Positions 46,672 through 56,770 are shown, counted from the first letter of the stretch. The stretch: 64,000 bases of DNA from an uncultured Lachnospiraceae bacterium (GCA_946405625.1 CAMJHQ010000010.1:46270-110269), one strand, 5' to 3'. Numbers and translations are program-made. Notes: generated by a model from the letters alone, not told the origin.

Positions 46672-47202
46672 ATGGGAAACAGTTTATTTGGCGGATTATT
46701 CAAGGTTACTGCAGCTGCTGCTGCCGTTGCGGGAATCGCATATCTTTTCAAAGATGAAATCAAAGGAACAGAAGCATATCAGACTTTAAACAATAAGTAT
46801 GATGTAGATACAAAGCTTTCACAGGCTGCTAAGAAGGCTAAGGAAGCTGCTTATGTTGCAAAGGATAAGGCTAAAGAGGCCGCAGTCGTTGCAAAGGATA
46901 AGGCATATGACCTTAAGGATAAAGCTAAGGATGCTTATAAGAAGTCACCTTGGGCTTCAGGTTCTGATGAAGACATTTTCGAAGACGATGAGATTGTTCT
47001 TAATGAGGACGGTGCTGAAGAAACCAGAGATTATGTTGAAATCAAGACAGATGAAGCTGCAGATGCAGTTAAGGAAGAGGCTGAAAAGGCAGCCGATGCT
47101 GCTTCTGATACAGTTAAGGAAGCTGTTGATAAGCTTGACGACGTTATAAAGAGCGTTGAGGAGCAGGCAGGAAATACAATTGACAACATTGAACTTCCTT
47201 AA
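46672..47202 (+). CDS. YtxH/LEA-like Ala-Lys repeat protein
   Basis: 176 residues. An N-terminal hydrophobic helix (about 5-27, GGLFKVTAAAAAVAGIAYLF) resembles the YtxH anchor. Residues about 48-92 are 11-residue amphipathic repeats (AKEAAYVAKDK, AKEAAVVAKDK, AYDLKDKAKDA) like LEA or apolipoprotein helices. An acidic linker (EDIFEDDEIVLNEDGAEE) and a second Ala/Lys/Glu helix (125-165) follow. Probably a membrane-associated stress or structural protein; function unknown. Monocistronic. Confidence 0.78.
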   Translation: MGNSLFGGLFKVTAAAAAVAGIAYLFKDEIKGTEAYQTLNNKYDVDTKLSQAAKKAKEAAYVAKDKAKEAAVVAKDKAYDLKDKAKDAYKKSPWASGSDEDIFEDDEIVLNEDGAEETRDYVEIKTDEAADAVKEEAEKAADAASDTVKEAVDKLDDVIKSVEEQAGNTIDNIELP

Positions 47203-47231
47203 TCTTCTATAATCGATTTATCACACCAGAT

Positions 47232-47273
47232 AAAAATGAGGTATTCGGTTAAATTCCGAATACCTCTATTTTT
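47232..47273. terminator. Bidirectional terminator (YtxH-like / acidic-tail membrane protein)
   Basis: 11-bp perfect stem GAGGTATTCGG / CCGAATACCTC (47238-47248 with 47256-47266). TATTTTTAT follows on the plus strand and ATTTTTATC on the minus strand. Confidence 0.92.
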
Positions 47274-47306
47274 ATACCTTATTACTTATCGCTTATCACT
47301 TATAGA

Positions 47307-48425
47307 TTAGTTCTCATCCGTATCAGACTCTGACACATCTTCACTTGTCACATCAGCATCAGATGCAGAATCTGCATCTTCATTCTCATCCGTATCAGGT
47401 TCAGTACCTGTTTCTGCCTTATCATCAGATTCAGAATTAATTTCATTTATCTCCGAATCAGGCTCATCTGATTCGGAATTTCTCTCAATTTCCTCTGTTT
47501 CATCTATAAGGTCATCTCTTCTTATGTAATAAATAATGTTATCGATAACCTCTTCATCCAGAAATTCATGTTCATAATAGAGCTTATCAACATTCGAAGC
47601 CGTAAGCTTATAAATCTTACGAGTCGAGAATAAACCTCTCTTATCCTCTATATGCTTTGATAGATACTTAACATCATCAAGCTTAACAACCTGAATTCCA
47701 TTTCCCAGATATGTTATAAGATAATTCTCAGTAACATATGCATCTTCCTCATGATATAGCAGCTTATCTTTCAATTCTTCATTAATCTGTCTGATAATCT
47801 CTCTCCTTTTACCATATTTAGAAAGCTTTGCAGCATCCGAACATAGAGAAGGAAAAAGCGTTACAAGCACAGTATATAAAAACATTACAGCAAAAAGAGC
47901 CATTCCGCCGTATAACATGGCACGCATAGTGATTATCTTATAAAAAGGATATTCAAACTGATTCAAGATAACAGGATTTATAAATCCCTTCAGGTTGTCT
48001 TCATTCGTTTCGAACGACTTCGTAAGATCAAGTGTTATATGCTTTACAACCTGATCATCCGTCGTAATCCTAAAGTTTAGAAGCGTATCGCCATTCTTAA
48101 GCTTCTCAATTCCCGAATCATTTAACGCAAACAGCCAAACATGATCATTCTGATAAATGTAATAATACTCCCCCTGCTTCTTTCCATCTACGGTATAATC
48201 ATATCCCGCCGGCTTAAGGCCCGATGCATCATAAGACACATTTAACATATAACTGTTTATATATGTCTCCAGATTATCGAGGCTGTCAAGCCTGTAAGTA
48301 TTATACTCTCTGAGGTTTGACATCCTAAATGCCACCAGTACCACCATAAAAATGGCGGCAACAGGTGGCACAAGAATCATTAATGAATTTCTAATTAAAA
48401 GTCTGCTGAACTTCTTATCTTTCAT
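47307..48425 (-). CDS. Two-TM protein with acidic C-terminal tail, unknown function
   Basis: 372 residues. A membrane helix at about 14-34, an extracellular domain about 35-160 (HVWLFALNDSGIEKLKNGD), a second helix about 167-190, then a cytoplasmic domain (about 195-305; VTENYLITYLGNGIQVVKLDDVKYL looks PH-like) and a very acidic Ser/Asp/Glu tail (306-372). No family recognised with confidence. It starts two bases after the leuS stop codon and is probably co-transcribed with leuS and the AI-2E family gene. Confidence 0.72.
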   Translation of the reverse strand: MKDKKFSRLLIRNSLMILVPPVAAIFMVVLVAFRMSNLREYNTYRLDSLDNLETYINSYMLNVSYDASGLKPAGYDYTVDGKKQGEYYYIYQNDHVWLFALNDSGIEKLKNGDTLLNFRITTDDQVVKHITLDLTKSFETNEDNLKGFINPVILNQFEYPFYKIITMRAMLYGGMALFAVMFLYTVLVTLFPSLCSDAAKLSKYGKRREIIRQINEELKDKLLYHEEDAYVTENYLITYLGNGIQVVKLDDVKYLSKHIEDKRGLFSTRKIYKLTASNVDKLYYEHEFLDEEVIDNIIYYIRRDDLIDETEEIERNSESDEPDSEINEINSESDDKAETGTEPDTDENEDADSASDADVTSEDVSESDTDEN

Positions 48426-48427
48426 TA

Positions 48428-50863
48428 TTATTTCACAACGATATTTATTATCTTATTAGGAACATAGATTTCCTTAACAATAGTCTTACCATCAAGTCTT
48501 GAACCCAGAGCTTCCTTACCGGCAGCTATTATAGCATCCTTATCGGCATCTACAGGAACATCTACAGTAAGTCTTGTCTTTCCGTTAACCTGAACCGGAA
48601 GTGTAATTGTATCTGTTACAAGATGCTTTTCATCAAACTCAGGCCACTCTGCATGGAAAACAGAATCTTCTCCACCGAGAACCTCCCAAAGCTCCTCACC
48701 GATATGCGGTGCGAAAGGAGCGATAAGACGAACCATAGTCTTAAGTGTTTCCTTATCAACACCCGATTCCTTTGTAAGAGCTGCAAAGCTGTTATTGTAC
48801 TCCATAAATGCAGATACAACTGTATTAAAGCTGAATGAGTTAAGTCTCTCGGTAACATCCTTGATAAGTCCGTTACGAAGTCTGAGAAGCTCAGGTGTTT
48901 CAGCTACATCTTTATCAGCATTATCTGTAACTACAGTATAGAATCTCTTAAGGAATCTGTAGATACCATCAATTCCGGCATCATCCCAAATAGCATCAGC
49001 TTCAGGCGGACCTACGAAAAGCTCATAAAGTCTGAGTGTATCGCATCCATAATCGCGAACGATATCATCAGGAGATACTATATTTCCAAGTGATTTACTC
49101 ATCTTTGTCGGCTTACCGGTAACTCTGTCACGTCCACAGATCATACCCTGGTTAAAGAGCTTCTTGAACGGCTCATCAAAGCTTACTACGCCGATATCAT
49201 AAAGGAACTTAGTCCAGAATCTCGAATAAAGAAGGTGAAGCACAGCATGCTCAACACCACCGATATACATATCAACCGGAAGATACTTATCTGCCTTCTC
49301 CTTGGAAATGAGTTCCTTATCGTTATTTACATCAACATATCTGAGGAAATACCATGATGAACCTGCCCACTGAGGCATAGTATTTGTCTCTCTCTTTGCA
49401 GGGCCTCCGCACTGAGGACATGTACAGTTTACCCAATCCTCGATTGCAGCAAGTGGTGATTCACCTGTACCTGTCGGCTCATACTTCTCAACCTCAGGAA
49501 GTCTGAGCGGAAGTTCTTCTTCAGGAACAGCAACACAACCACACTTCTCGCAGTGAACAATCGGAATAGGTTCTCCCCAATATCTCTGTCTTGAGAATAC
49601 CCAGTCACGAAGCTTGTAATTTGTTGTAGCCTTTCCAAAGCCCTTCTCTTCTATAATCTTCGGTGCTTCCTTCTTAAGTACTGCCGACTCCATTCCGTTC
49701 CATTCACCGGAATTGACCATAACGCCTGATGCAGCTGTATAAGCTTCAGTCATTTCATTTCCGTCCTGAACATCATCAAGTGTCGGAGCGATAACCTGAA
49801 TAATAGGAAGTCCGAACTTCTTTGCAAACTCAAAGTCTCTGTCATCATGAGCAGGAACGCACATGATGGCTCCTGTACCGTAATCTGCAAGAACATAATC
49901 CGAAAGCCAGATAGGTGTCTTTGCTCCGTTAAGCGGATTGATTGCATAGCATCCTGTAAATACACCTGTCTTTTCCTTATCTGCCATACGGTCAATAGAT
50001 GACTTAAGTGATGTCTGATAGATATAATCCTTAACAGCTGCTTCTGTTTCAGGAGTATAAAGCTTAGAAGCAAGCTCTGACTCAGGAGCGAGAACCATAA
50101 ATGTTGCTCCGTAAAGAGTATCAGGTCTTGTTGTATAAACTGTGATAACTTCATCTCTTCCGTCTACAGGGAAGTTAACTTCAGCACCCTGTGACTTACC
50201 GATCCACTCTGACTGCATCTTCTTAACCTTCTCAGGCCAGTCAAGCTTATCAAGGTCTGCAAGAAGTCTTTCAGCATATGCTGTGATCTTGAGCATCCAC
50301 TGACGAAGATTCTTCTTTGTAACATCAGCGCCGCAGCGCTCACATTTTCCATCCTTAACCTCTTCGTTTGCAAGACCTGTCTTACATGAAGGGCACCAGT
50401 TGATAGGCATTTCCTTCTCATAGGCAAGACCCTTCTTGAACATCTGAACGAAAATCCACTGTGTCCACTTGAAATAATCAGGATCTGTGGTATTTACTTC
50501 CATGTCCCAGTCATATATAGCAGAAATCTGCTTGATCTGCTCCTTGATAGAAGCAACATTTTTTGCTGTTGAAATAGACGGATGAACTCCGTTCTTAATA
50601 GCATAATTTTCTGCAGGAAGTCCGAATGCGTCCCAACCCATCGGATGGATAACATACTTGCCGTGCATGAGCTGATAACGGCTCCATACATCAGATATAA
50701 CATATCCTCTCCAATGTCCTACATGAAGTCCGTTACCCGATGGATACGGAAACATATCAAGACAATAATACTTAGGCTTCTTTCCGTCATTTACATTGAT
50801 CGGATTCTCTTCCCATTTCTTGTTCCATTTGCTTTCGATGAGCTTATGATTAAACTGAGCCAT
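48428..50863 (-). CDS. leuS: Leucyl-tRNA synthetase
   Basis: Class Ia synthetase charging tRNA-Leu. The start is set at 50863 (MAQFNHKLIESKWNKKW; GAGGAGG upstream), giving 811 residues. Motifs: HIGH as PSGNGLHVGHWRGYV, zinc-like CPSCKTGLANEEV, CP1 editing domain (TTRPDTLYGATFMVLAPE and VPAHDDRDFEFAKKF with the editing Asp), catalytic KMSKSLGNIVSPDD and the C-terminal anticodon and leucine-specific domains. One base separates it from the upstream AI-2E gene; there is no room for a T-box leader. Confidence 0.98.
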   Translation of the reverse strand: MAQFNHKLIESKWNKKWEENPINVNDGKKPKYYCLDMFPYPSGNGLHVGHWRGYVISDVWSRYQLMHGKYVIHPMGWDAFGLPAENYAIKNGVHPSISTAKNVASIKEQIKQISAIYDWDMEVNTTDPDYFKWTQWIFVQMFKKGLAYEKEMPINWCPSCKTGLANEEVKDGKCERCGADVTKKNLRQWMLKITAYAERLLADLDKLDWPEKVKKMQSEWIGKSQGAEVNFPVDGRDEVITVYTTRPDTLYGATFMVLAPESELASKLYTPETEAAVKDYIYQTSLKSSIDRMADKEKTGVFTGCYAINPLNGAKTPIWLSDYVLADYGTGAIMCVPAHDDRDFEFAKKFGLPIIQVIAPTLDDVQDGNEMTEAYTAASGVMVNSGEWNGMESAVLKKEAPKIIEEKGFGKATTNYKLRDWVFSRQRYWGEPIPIVHCEKCGCVAVPEEELPLRLPEVEKYEPTGTGESPLAAIEDWVNCTCPQCGGPAKRETNTMPQWAGSSWYFLRYVDVNNDKELISKEKADKYLPVDMYIGGVEHAVLHLLYSRFWTKFLYDIGVVSFDEPFKKLFNQGMICGRDRVTGKPTKMSKSLGNIVSPDDIVRDYGCDTLRLYELFVGPPEADAIWDDAGIDGIYRFLKRFYTVVTDNADKDVAETPELLRLRNGLIKDVTERLNSFSFNTVVSAFMEYNNSFAALTKESGVDKETLKTMVRLIAPFAPHIGEELWEVLGGEDSVFHAEWPEFDEKHLVTDTITLPVQVNGKTRLTVDVPVDADKDAIIAAGKEALGSRLDGKTIVKEIYVPNKIINIVVK

Positions 50864-50864
50864 C

Positions 50865-52268
50865 TTATTTTTCCTCCTCTGTATGATCAGCATCTTTATT
50901 ATCATTTGATTTTTGATGCTTTACATTTCCTTTTCCTATATGTATTTTCTCAGCAGCATGCTGAAGCTGATTAAATCTGTCTATTCTTTTCTTTCTTTCC
51001 TTAGCCGTTTCCCTGGTGACCTCACCCGCTGCAATCGGCTCTCCGTTATCATCAAAACCGTGCAGCTCCATAAAGTATTCCGTGGAATTATTCAGCCCTC
51101 GCTTGTTTAGCGCATTTCTCAGCAGGATCGTTCCGAGCGTGTAAATACATGCAAATACAGGAACGCCCAAGATCATTCCAGGGAATCCGAACAGATTTCC
51201 GCCTACAATGATCGAGAACAGAACCCAAAGGCCTGAAAGGCCTGTAGAATCGCCGAGAATAAGCGGTCCGATTACATTTCCGTCAACCTGCTGAAGGATT
51301 ATTACAAATATAATAAATACGATAAATTTCTTCGGATTATCCACAAGTACAAGTACTCCGGACGGAATAGCTCCGATGATAGGTCCGAAGAACGGAATAA
51401 TATTTGTAACACCGATGATAACACTGATCAGTGTAGCATATGGCATTTCAATAATATTCAGGATTATCGTACAAATAAGTCCGATGATTATGGAGTCAAT
51501 GATCTTGCCATTCAGAAAACCGCCGAATACACTGTTAACATATGAGAAACCGTGCAGGATTCTGTTTCCCTTCTGCTTTTCAAATGCAGCATAGATAAGT
51601 TTCTTTCCCTGAGCCATAAGAAGCTCCTTGCTGAGAAGGAGATATACAGCAAAGATCACACCGATTATAGTATCAGTTATAATCTTAACACCACCTACGA
51701 TTCCCGAAGATACATACTTAACGATAGTATCCATATTCGGAATCAGCTTCTTGTTAATAAGCTCTGTAAGCATCAACTCAAAATTGGCAAGATTTGTATT
51801 TACAGCCTGTTCGAGCTGAGGATAATTTTTGAGCAGCCTGTTTGCCCAGTTCTGAACATTATCCGTATATGTACCGAAGTTCTCGGTGAACTTAATTATA
51901 CTGTCTCTTAACTCAGGAATAAGCACTAGGAGCAATGCAACTATGAGTGCTATAAAGAAGAGAATCGTAAAGGTTACCGCTGTAACCTTCGCCATTCTGT
52001 AAATCTTCTTTTCCGATGCATTCTTAAATGCTTTCTTATAAAGTTTCAAAAATCCTCTTTGCAGAAGATTCATTACCGGATTAAGAAGAAATGCGATAAC
52101 ACAGCCAATGATAACACTGCTCATCGCCTTGACCAGTTTGCCGAGCAAAGCAAATAAAGCACCGATCTTACCGATCAGAAGATAAAAAACTACTACAATG
52201 CAGAGTGATCCCGCAAGTATAAGTCCTTTCTTTATATCATCCTTGTTGAATCCGTGTTTATCACCCAA
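50865..52268 (-). CDS. AI-2E family transporter (UPF0118/PerM-like)
   Basis: 467-residue membrane protein with about seven or eight helices: a first pair (about 13-65), a helix near 75-100, a soluble segment (about 105-155) and a C-terminal cluster with the family signature ISVIIGVTNIIPFFGPIIGAIPS (spanning about 280-302) and QQVDGNVIGPLILGDSTGLS. Relatives export AI-2 or act as Na+(Li+)/H+ antiporters; the substrate cannot be told. The tail (about 410-467) is charged. The start is TTG (TTG GGT GAT AAA), eight bases after GAGG. Confidence 0.9.
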   Translation of the reverse strand: MGDKHGFNKDDIKKGLILAGSLCIVVVFYLLIGKIGALFALLGKLVKAMSSVIIGCVIAFLLNPVMNLLQRGFLKLYKKAFKNASEKKIYRMAKVTAVTFTILFFIALIVALLLVLIPELRDSIIKFTENFGTYTDNVQNWANRLLKNYPQLEQAVNTNLANFELMLTELINKKLIPNMDTIVKYVSSGIVGGVKIITDTIIGVIFAVYLLLSKELLMAQGKKLIYAAFEKQKGNRILHGFSYVNSVFGGFLNGKIIDSIIIGLICTIILNIIEMPYATLISVIIGVTNIIPFFGPIIGAIPSGVLVLVDNPKKFIVFIIFVIILQQVDGNVIGPLILGDSTGLSGLWVLFSIIVGGNLFGFPGMILGVPVFACIYTLGTILLRNALNKRGLNNSTEYFMELHGFDDNGEPIAAGEVTRETAKERKKRIDRFNQLQHAAEKIHIGKGNVKHQKSNDNKDADHTEEEK

Positions 52269-52294
52269 TAGTATTTCCTCTATAAAATCCAGAA

Positions 52295-52357
52295 CAATAT
52301 TTCATATGTATGTAATGAACTCATAGAATTCATGTGCTTACATACATTCAAATATTG
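52295..52357. repeat. Long imperfect hairpin upstream of the AI-2E gene
   Basis: ATGTATGTAA (52306-52315) pairs with TTACATACAT (52338-52347), with outer CAATATT/AATATTG (52295-52301 with 52351-52357) and inner TGAA/TTCA. It lies 11 bases after the HAD stop codon. No T-run follows on the minus strand, so termination there would be weak. Confidence 0.6.
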
Positions 52358-52368
52358 TAACACAGTAA

Positions 52369-53037
52369 TCAGAAATTTTCAGCAGAAAGTTCAGTATAAT
52401 CATTAATTACCGCATATACTTGTGGTTTATTTTTCAGCGTTTGATCTTTACTGTCACCGGTTACTCCGATGATATGTTTTATCCCTGCATTAAATGCTGA
52501 TTTTATACCAATTTCACTGTCCTCAAAGACAACTATCTTATCGGCAGGCATGTCGATATTTTTAATAGCAGCCAGATAAATGTCCGGTGCAGGCTTTAAA
52601 GGTATGTTCCCCGATCCGATAACAACACTTTCCCACTTGAACCACCTGTCCAGCCCGTATCTTTCGAAATAATATGACATATTTTCGGGGCTTGTTACAG
52701 AAGCTATCGTCTTCTTAACACCGGCAAGCGTAAGATAATTCAGGAAATTCTCAAGTCCCGGAGCCAGCTCAAGCTTACTTTTCGCAAGAAGACTCCTGTA
52801 TATTCTCTCCTTTTCTTCGGAAAACTGATATACCATGTTATCAGTCAGCTCATAACCGAGGAAGCTTTCAAGAATCTGACCCGCAGTTTTACCAGCAGCC
52901 CTTCTTCTGAAATCATCCTCAGACACAGCACAGCCAGAGAGTTCCTCAATATAGGTCCTCCAGGCAATGTCATGAAGCCATCCGTCAAAAAGACAGGTTC
53001 CGTTAAAATCAAATATAACCCCAATCTTATCTTTCAT
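52369..53037 (-). CDS. HAD-superfamily hydrolase (beta-phosphoglucomutase-like)
   Basis: 222 residues with a helical type I cap (about 15-85). Motif I is VIFDFNGTCLFDG: the nucleophile Asp is present but the second Asp of DXD is Asn, an uncommon variant. Motif II is IASVTSPENM (Ser/Thr), motif III Lys in LKPAPDIYLAAI, motif IV VFEDSEIGIKSAFNAG. It follows the potCD stop by three bases, so it is the last gene of the polyamine import operon. Substrate unknown. Confidence 0.87.
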   Translation of the reverse strand: MKDKIGVIFDFNGTCLFDGWLHDIAWRTYIEELSGCAVSEDDFRRRAAGKTAGQILESFLGYELTDNMVYQFSEEKERIYRSLLAKSKLELAPGLENFLNYLTLAGVKKTIASVTSPENMSYYFERYGLDRWFKWESVVIGSGNIPLKPAPDIYLAAIKNIDMPADKIVVFEDSEIGIKSAFNAGIKHIIGVTGDSKDQTLKNKPQVYAVINDYTELSAENF

Positions 53038-53040
53038 AGT

Positions 53041-54867
53041 TTAATATGCTTTTACCTTTGTCCAGAGATCCGCGAAATGTTCCTTTATCTTCATCTCCTG
53101 ATATCCGAAAGTCTCATTATTCGGTCTTCCAAATTCAGGTACATATGCATCAATTCCTTCAAACTCAGTTTCGGCAAGTTCTTCCTTAACCGATTTTACA
53201 GGTGATGTATAACCTACGAATATTCCGTTAGCAGTAGCTACATCTTCTCTCAGCATAAAATCTATATATTTATGAGCAAGATCTACATCCTGACAGTTTT
53301 CGGTAATAACCATACTGTCGCACCACTCATTTGTTCCCTCTTCAGGCTCAAAGTAGTCAAGCTCATCATTCTGCGAAATAATAAGCGCACCGTCGCCTGA
53401 ATAAACAACGGCAATCGACTTATTACCAGAAGACATGTTATCTATAACATCATCTCCGACATATACGACATCCATAGTCTCTCTCTGATTGATAAGCCAG
53501 TCATATGCCTGCTGTATCTCATCATAATCTGTTGTATTCATTGAATATCCGAGTGCCTTAAGAGCAACCATGAATGAATCACGCTCGGAATCATACATAT
53601 AAATATCTCCGGCATATTTCTGATTTCTGAGAAGCTCCCATCCATCTTCAAGATCCTTCTCATCTACAACATTTGTATTATAAAGAATACCAACTGTACC
53701 GACGAAATAAGGAACAGAATATTCATTCTTAGGATCAAATGCATATCCCATAACACTTGGATCAAGTCCGTCCTTGTTCGTGATAAGTGACCAGTCTATT
53801 GGCTGAAGCGTCTCTTCCTTAATGAGTCTCTCGATCATGTAATCGCTTATGATTATGACATCATATTCAGCACCACTCTTCAGTTTGGTATACATTGATT
53901 CATTTGAATCAAATGTCTCATATATAACTTTACAATCATACTCTTCCTCAAACTGAGTCAGAACCTCAGGATCGATATACTCTCCTGAATTGAATACTCT
54001 AAGTGTTTTCTTAGAACCTGAAAGACCCGTAAGAACAGTAAATACAAGTATAACAGCCATAAGGAGTGCAAAGATTCTCTTCATAGCTCCCTTATGGGCA
54101 GCAGGAATAAGCTTTGCAACGACAAGCATGATTATGATAACAAGGATAACTATCGTTGAGAGCGCATTTATCGTAGGATTTGTACGCTTTGTCATGTTAT
54201 AAACAACGATAGATATATTCTCCACACCGTTACCAGTAACAAAGTAAGAAATTACAAAGTCATCAAAGGACATGGTGAAGCTGAGAAGGATTCCTGCATA
54301 TATGCCGTCCTTCAGCATCGGAATAATTACTTTTGTAAGTGCCTCGAAAGGAGTTGCGCCAAGATCCATCGCCGCATCAGCGATACTCGGATCCATCTGC
54401 CTAACTTTCGGATAAACACTTGTAATTACATACGGTGTACAGAATGCTATATGTGCCAGAAGCATTGTGAGATATCCCTTCGTCATCATAATAGATGAGA
54501 AAAGGATCATAAGGCCGATAGCCGTAACAATATCCGGATTCATGATAGGAATATTGTTAATGTTCTGAATTATATCTCTTAATATCTTTCTGCTCTTTGA
54601 GAGTCCTATTGCCGTTATTGTTCCAAGTATAGTGGAAATAAATGTAGCAAAGACAGCTATCGAAAGCGATACATATACAGCCTTCATTATTGAACCGTCA
54701 TTGATAAGTCTCTCATACCATCTAAGTGAAAATCCCGTAAGATTTGTAAGGGATTTAGAGCTGTTGAAAGAAAATACCATCATTACAACTATTGGAAGAT
54801 AAAAGAATACGAAACAGCATAATATATATATGATATATAAAGCTCTTGTCTTTTTGGAGGTTCTCAT
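53041..54867 (-). CDS. PotC-PotD fusion: polyamine ABC permease and substrate-binding protein
   Basis: 608-residue fusion. Residues about 1-265 are the PotC permease: six helices and the EAA loop AAMDLGATPFEALTKVIIP. A further helix (about 267-285) then anchors a full periplasmic-type binding domain (about 290-608; KTLRVFNSGEYIDPEVLTQFEEE, YDVIIISDYMIERLI, the YVGDDVIDNMSSG region), like PotD. The binding protein is thus tethered to the permease, as known in several Firmicutes. It overlaps potB by four bases. With potA and potB this imports spermidine/putrescine; specificity is inferred from family. Confidence 0.94.
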   Translation of the reverse strand: MRTSKKTRALYIIYILCCFVFFYLPIVVMMVFSFNSSKSLTNLTGFSLRWYERLINDGSIMKAVYVSLSIAVFATFISTILGTITAIGLSKSRKILRDIIQNINNIPIMNPDIVTAIGLMILFSSIMMTKGYLTMLLAHIAFCTPYVITSVYPKVRQMDPSIADAAMDLGATPFEALTKVIIPMLKDGIYAGILLSFTMSFDDFVISYFVTGNGVENISIVVYNMTKRTNPTINALSTIVILVIIIMLVVAKLIPAAHKGAMKRIFALLMAVILVFTVLTGLSGSKKTLRVFNSGEYIDPEVLTQFEEEYDCKVIYETFDSNESMYTKLKSGAEYDVIIISDYMIERLIKEETLQPIDWSLITNKDGLDPSVMGYAFDPKNEYSVPYFVGTVGILYNTNVVDEKDLEDGWELLRNQKYAGDIYMYDSERDSFMVALKALGYSMNTTDYDEIQQAYDWLINQRETMDVVYVGDDVIDNMSSGNKSIAVVYSGDGALIISQNDELDYFEPEEGTNEWCDSMVITENCQDVDLAHKYIDFMLREDVATANGIFVGYTSPVKSVKEELAETEFEGIDAYVPEFGRPNNETFGYQEMKIKEHFADLWTKVKAY

Positions 54868-55694
54868 TCTGCTTCCTCCTTTTCTTCCTTATCAAACTTC
54901 TTCATAAGTGTAAGGCCTATGAGGATTATAACCGTAAGGATTATAGACAGTGCACTACCGAAATTCCAGTTACCTACTGAGATAAACTGATTCTCGATGA
55001 GATTTCCTATAAGCATATACTGTCCGCCACCAAGCAGCTTCGGAATGACGAAGGTTGATATGGACAGAAGAAATGTCATCATTACTCCGTTTATAACTCC
55101 CGGAATGGACATTTTAAGAATAACCTGTGTGAAGGTCTGGAATCTATTCGCTCCAAGGTCATATGAAGCCTCAATAAGCGACGGATCTATCTTTCTGATA
55201 GATGTATGTATCGGAATTACCATGAACGGAAGTATGTCGCTGATAAGGCCCATAACTACCGCGAAATCAGTATACATGAAGGATACCGCGTCCAGTCCGA
55301 AAAGTCCCAGGAACGAATTGATAAGTCCGTTATCGGAAAGAAGGCTGATCCATGCATAGGTTCTGAGAAGTGTATTGATCCACATAGGGATTGTTACAAG
55401 AAGTATCAGAAGATCCTGCACCTGATCTTTGAATCTGGTTATTGCATAAGCAAGCATATAACCTATAACAAGACAGATAAGTACAGAAATAAGTCCCAAT
55501 ACAAAAGACTTCTTAAGAACATCAAGATATATAGGCTCTCCTATCTTCTTGAAGTTTTCAAGAGTAAATTTAATATTTACCAGTTCATTTCCACCCTCTG
55601 TAAAAGAATACAGAACAATCAAAATGAGCGGCACCATAATTATAAGTATGGACCAAATAAGATATGGTCTTATAAGCTTAGTAAAATGTCTCAT
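54864..55694 (-). CDS. potB: Spermidine/putrescine ABC transporter permease PotB
   Basis: 276 residues, six membrane helices, first near 10-33 (LIRPYLIWSILIIMVPLILIVLY region). EAA motif EASYDLGANRFQTFTQVILKMSIPG near 185 contacts PotA. It starts 29 bases after potA and overlaps the potC::potD gene by four bases (ATGA). Confidence 0.94.
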   Translation of the reverse strand: MRHFTKLIRPYLIWSILIIMVPLILIVLYSFTEGGNELVNIKFTLENFKKIGEPIYLDVLKKSFVLGLISVLICLVIGYMLAYAITRFKDQVQDLLILLVTIPMWINTLLRTYAWISLLSDNGLINSFLGLFGLDAVSFMYTDFAVVMGLISDILPFMVIPIHTSIRKIDPSLIEASYDLGANRFQTFTQVILKMSIPGVINGVMMTFLLSISTFVIPKLLGGGQYMLIGNLIENQFISVGNWNFGSALSIILTVIILIGLTLMKKFDKEEKEEAE

Positions 55695-55723
55695 TTATTA
55701 TAACTCCTTTGCACCGAATAACC

Positions 55724-56770
55724 TTAATCCCAGTCCATACGGTACATAACATGGATATCGTCCGGACCGAACTTAAGTCCTACATTAAGTCCCGGCTTAA
55801 AATAATCCGTAGTATGTATCAGATAGTCTCTGTTCTCGGTTTCAACCAATATCTCATGATGAACACCCTTAAAGACTATAGATTTAACAGTTCCGGTAAG
55901 CTGGGCTTCCTCCGGTTTTACCAGAGTTATATCCTCAGGTCTTATAACAACCTCAACATCTTCATTCTGTTTAAATCCTTTATCAACGCATTCAAAATCA
56001 AATCCATCAAAATTAACAAGAAGATCCTTCTTCATTACCGCATCAATGATGTTTGATTCACCGATGAAGCTTGCAACAAAGCGGTTTTCCGGCTCATTGT
56101 AGATATCCTCAGGACTGCCGACCTGCTGGATAATTCCTTCATTCATAACTACAACCGTATCAGACATGGAGAGAGCCTCCTCCTGATCATGTGTTACGAA
56201 GATAAATGTAATTCCTACTTCTCTCTGAATCTTCTTAAGCTCGGTCTGCATGCTCTTTCTGAGCTTGGCATCAAGTGCTCCGAGAGGCTCGTCAAGAAGA
56301 AGAACCTTAGGCTCATTAACAAGAGCTCTTGCGATAGCAACTCTCTGCTGCTGTCCACCGGAAAGACTTGTAACATCCCTCTTTGCGAATTCCGAAAGAC
56401 CTACGAGTTCGAGCATAGTATTAACCTTATGCTCGATCATGGTCTTATCCATCTTCTTTATCTTAAGTCCAAATGCAACATTATCATAAACATTTAAGAA
56501 AGGAAAAAGTGCATACTTCTGGAATACTGTATTTACCTCTCTTTTATATGATGGAATCTTAGAAATGTCGACGCCGTCAAAAAGGACTTCTCCGCCTGAC
56601 GGATCTTCAAATCCCGCAATAATCCTAAGGGTAGTAGTCTTTCCACATCCCGAAGGTCCAAGAAGAGTCAGAAACTCATTCTTATGTATTGTGAGGTCTA
56701 TTCCCTTAAGGACCTGCTGATCCTCAAAATTCTTAGTCAGACCTTTTAATTCAATCAAAGCATCACTCAT
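55724..56770 (-). CDS. potA: Spermidine/putrescine ABC transporter ATPase PotA
   Basis: 348 residues. Walker [14 protein letters not shown] (near 36), signature [16 protein letters not shown], Walker [18 protein letters not shown]-loop [14 protein letters not shown], and a C-terminal TOBE domain (about 270-345; [19 protein letters not shown]). First gene of the potA-potB-potCD-HAD operon with its own promoter at 56821-56849. Confidence 0.95.
   Translation of the reverse strand: MSDALIELKGLTKNFEDQQVLKGIDLTIHKNEFLTLLGPSGCGKTTTLRIIAGFEDPSGGEVLFDGVDISKIPSYKREVNTVFQKYALFPFLNVYDNVAFGLKIKKMDKTMIEHKVNTMLELVGLSEFAKRDVTSLSGGQQQRVAIARALVNEPKVLLLDEPLGALDAKLRKSMQTELKKIQREVGITFIFVTHDQEEALSMSDTVVVMNEGIIQQVGSPEDIYNEPENRFVASFIGESNIIDAVMKKDLLVNFDGFDFECVDKGFKQNEDVEVVIRPEDITLVKPEEAQLTGTVKSIVFKGVHHEILVETENRDYLIHTTDYFKPGLNVGLKFGPDDIHVMYRMDWD

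Noticed and set aside
50864..50905. 14-residue N-terminal extension of LeuRS, and a possible T-box leader
   Set aside because: The extension overlaps the AI-2E gene and its ribosome site, and the one-base spacing from that gene leaves no room for a T-box.
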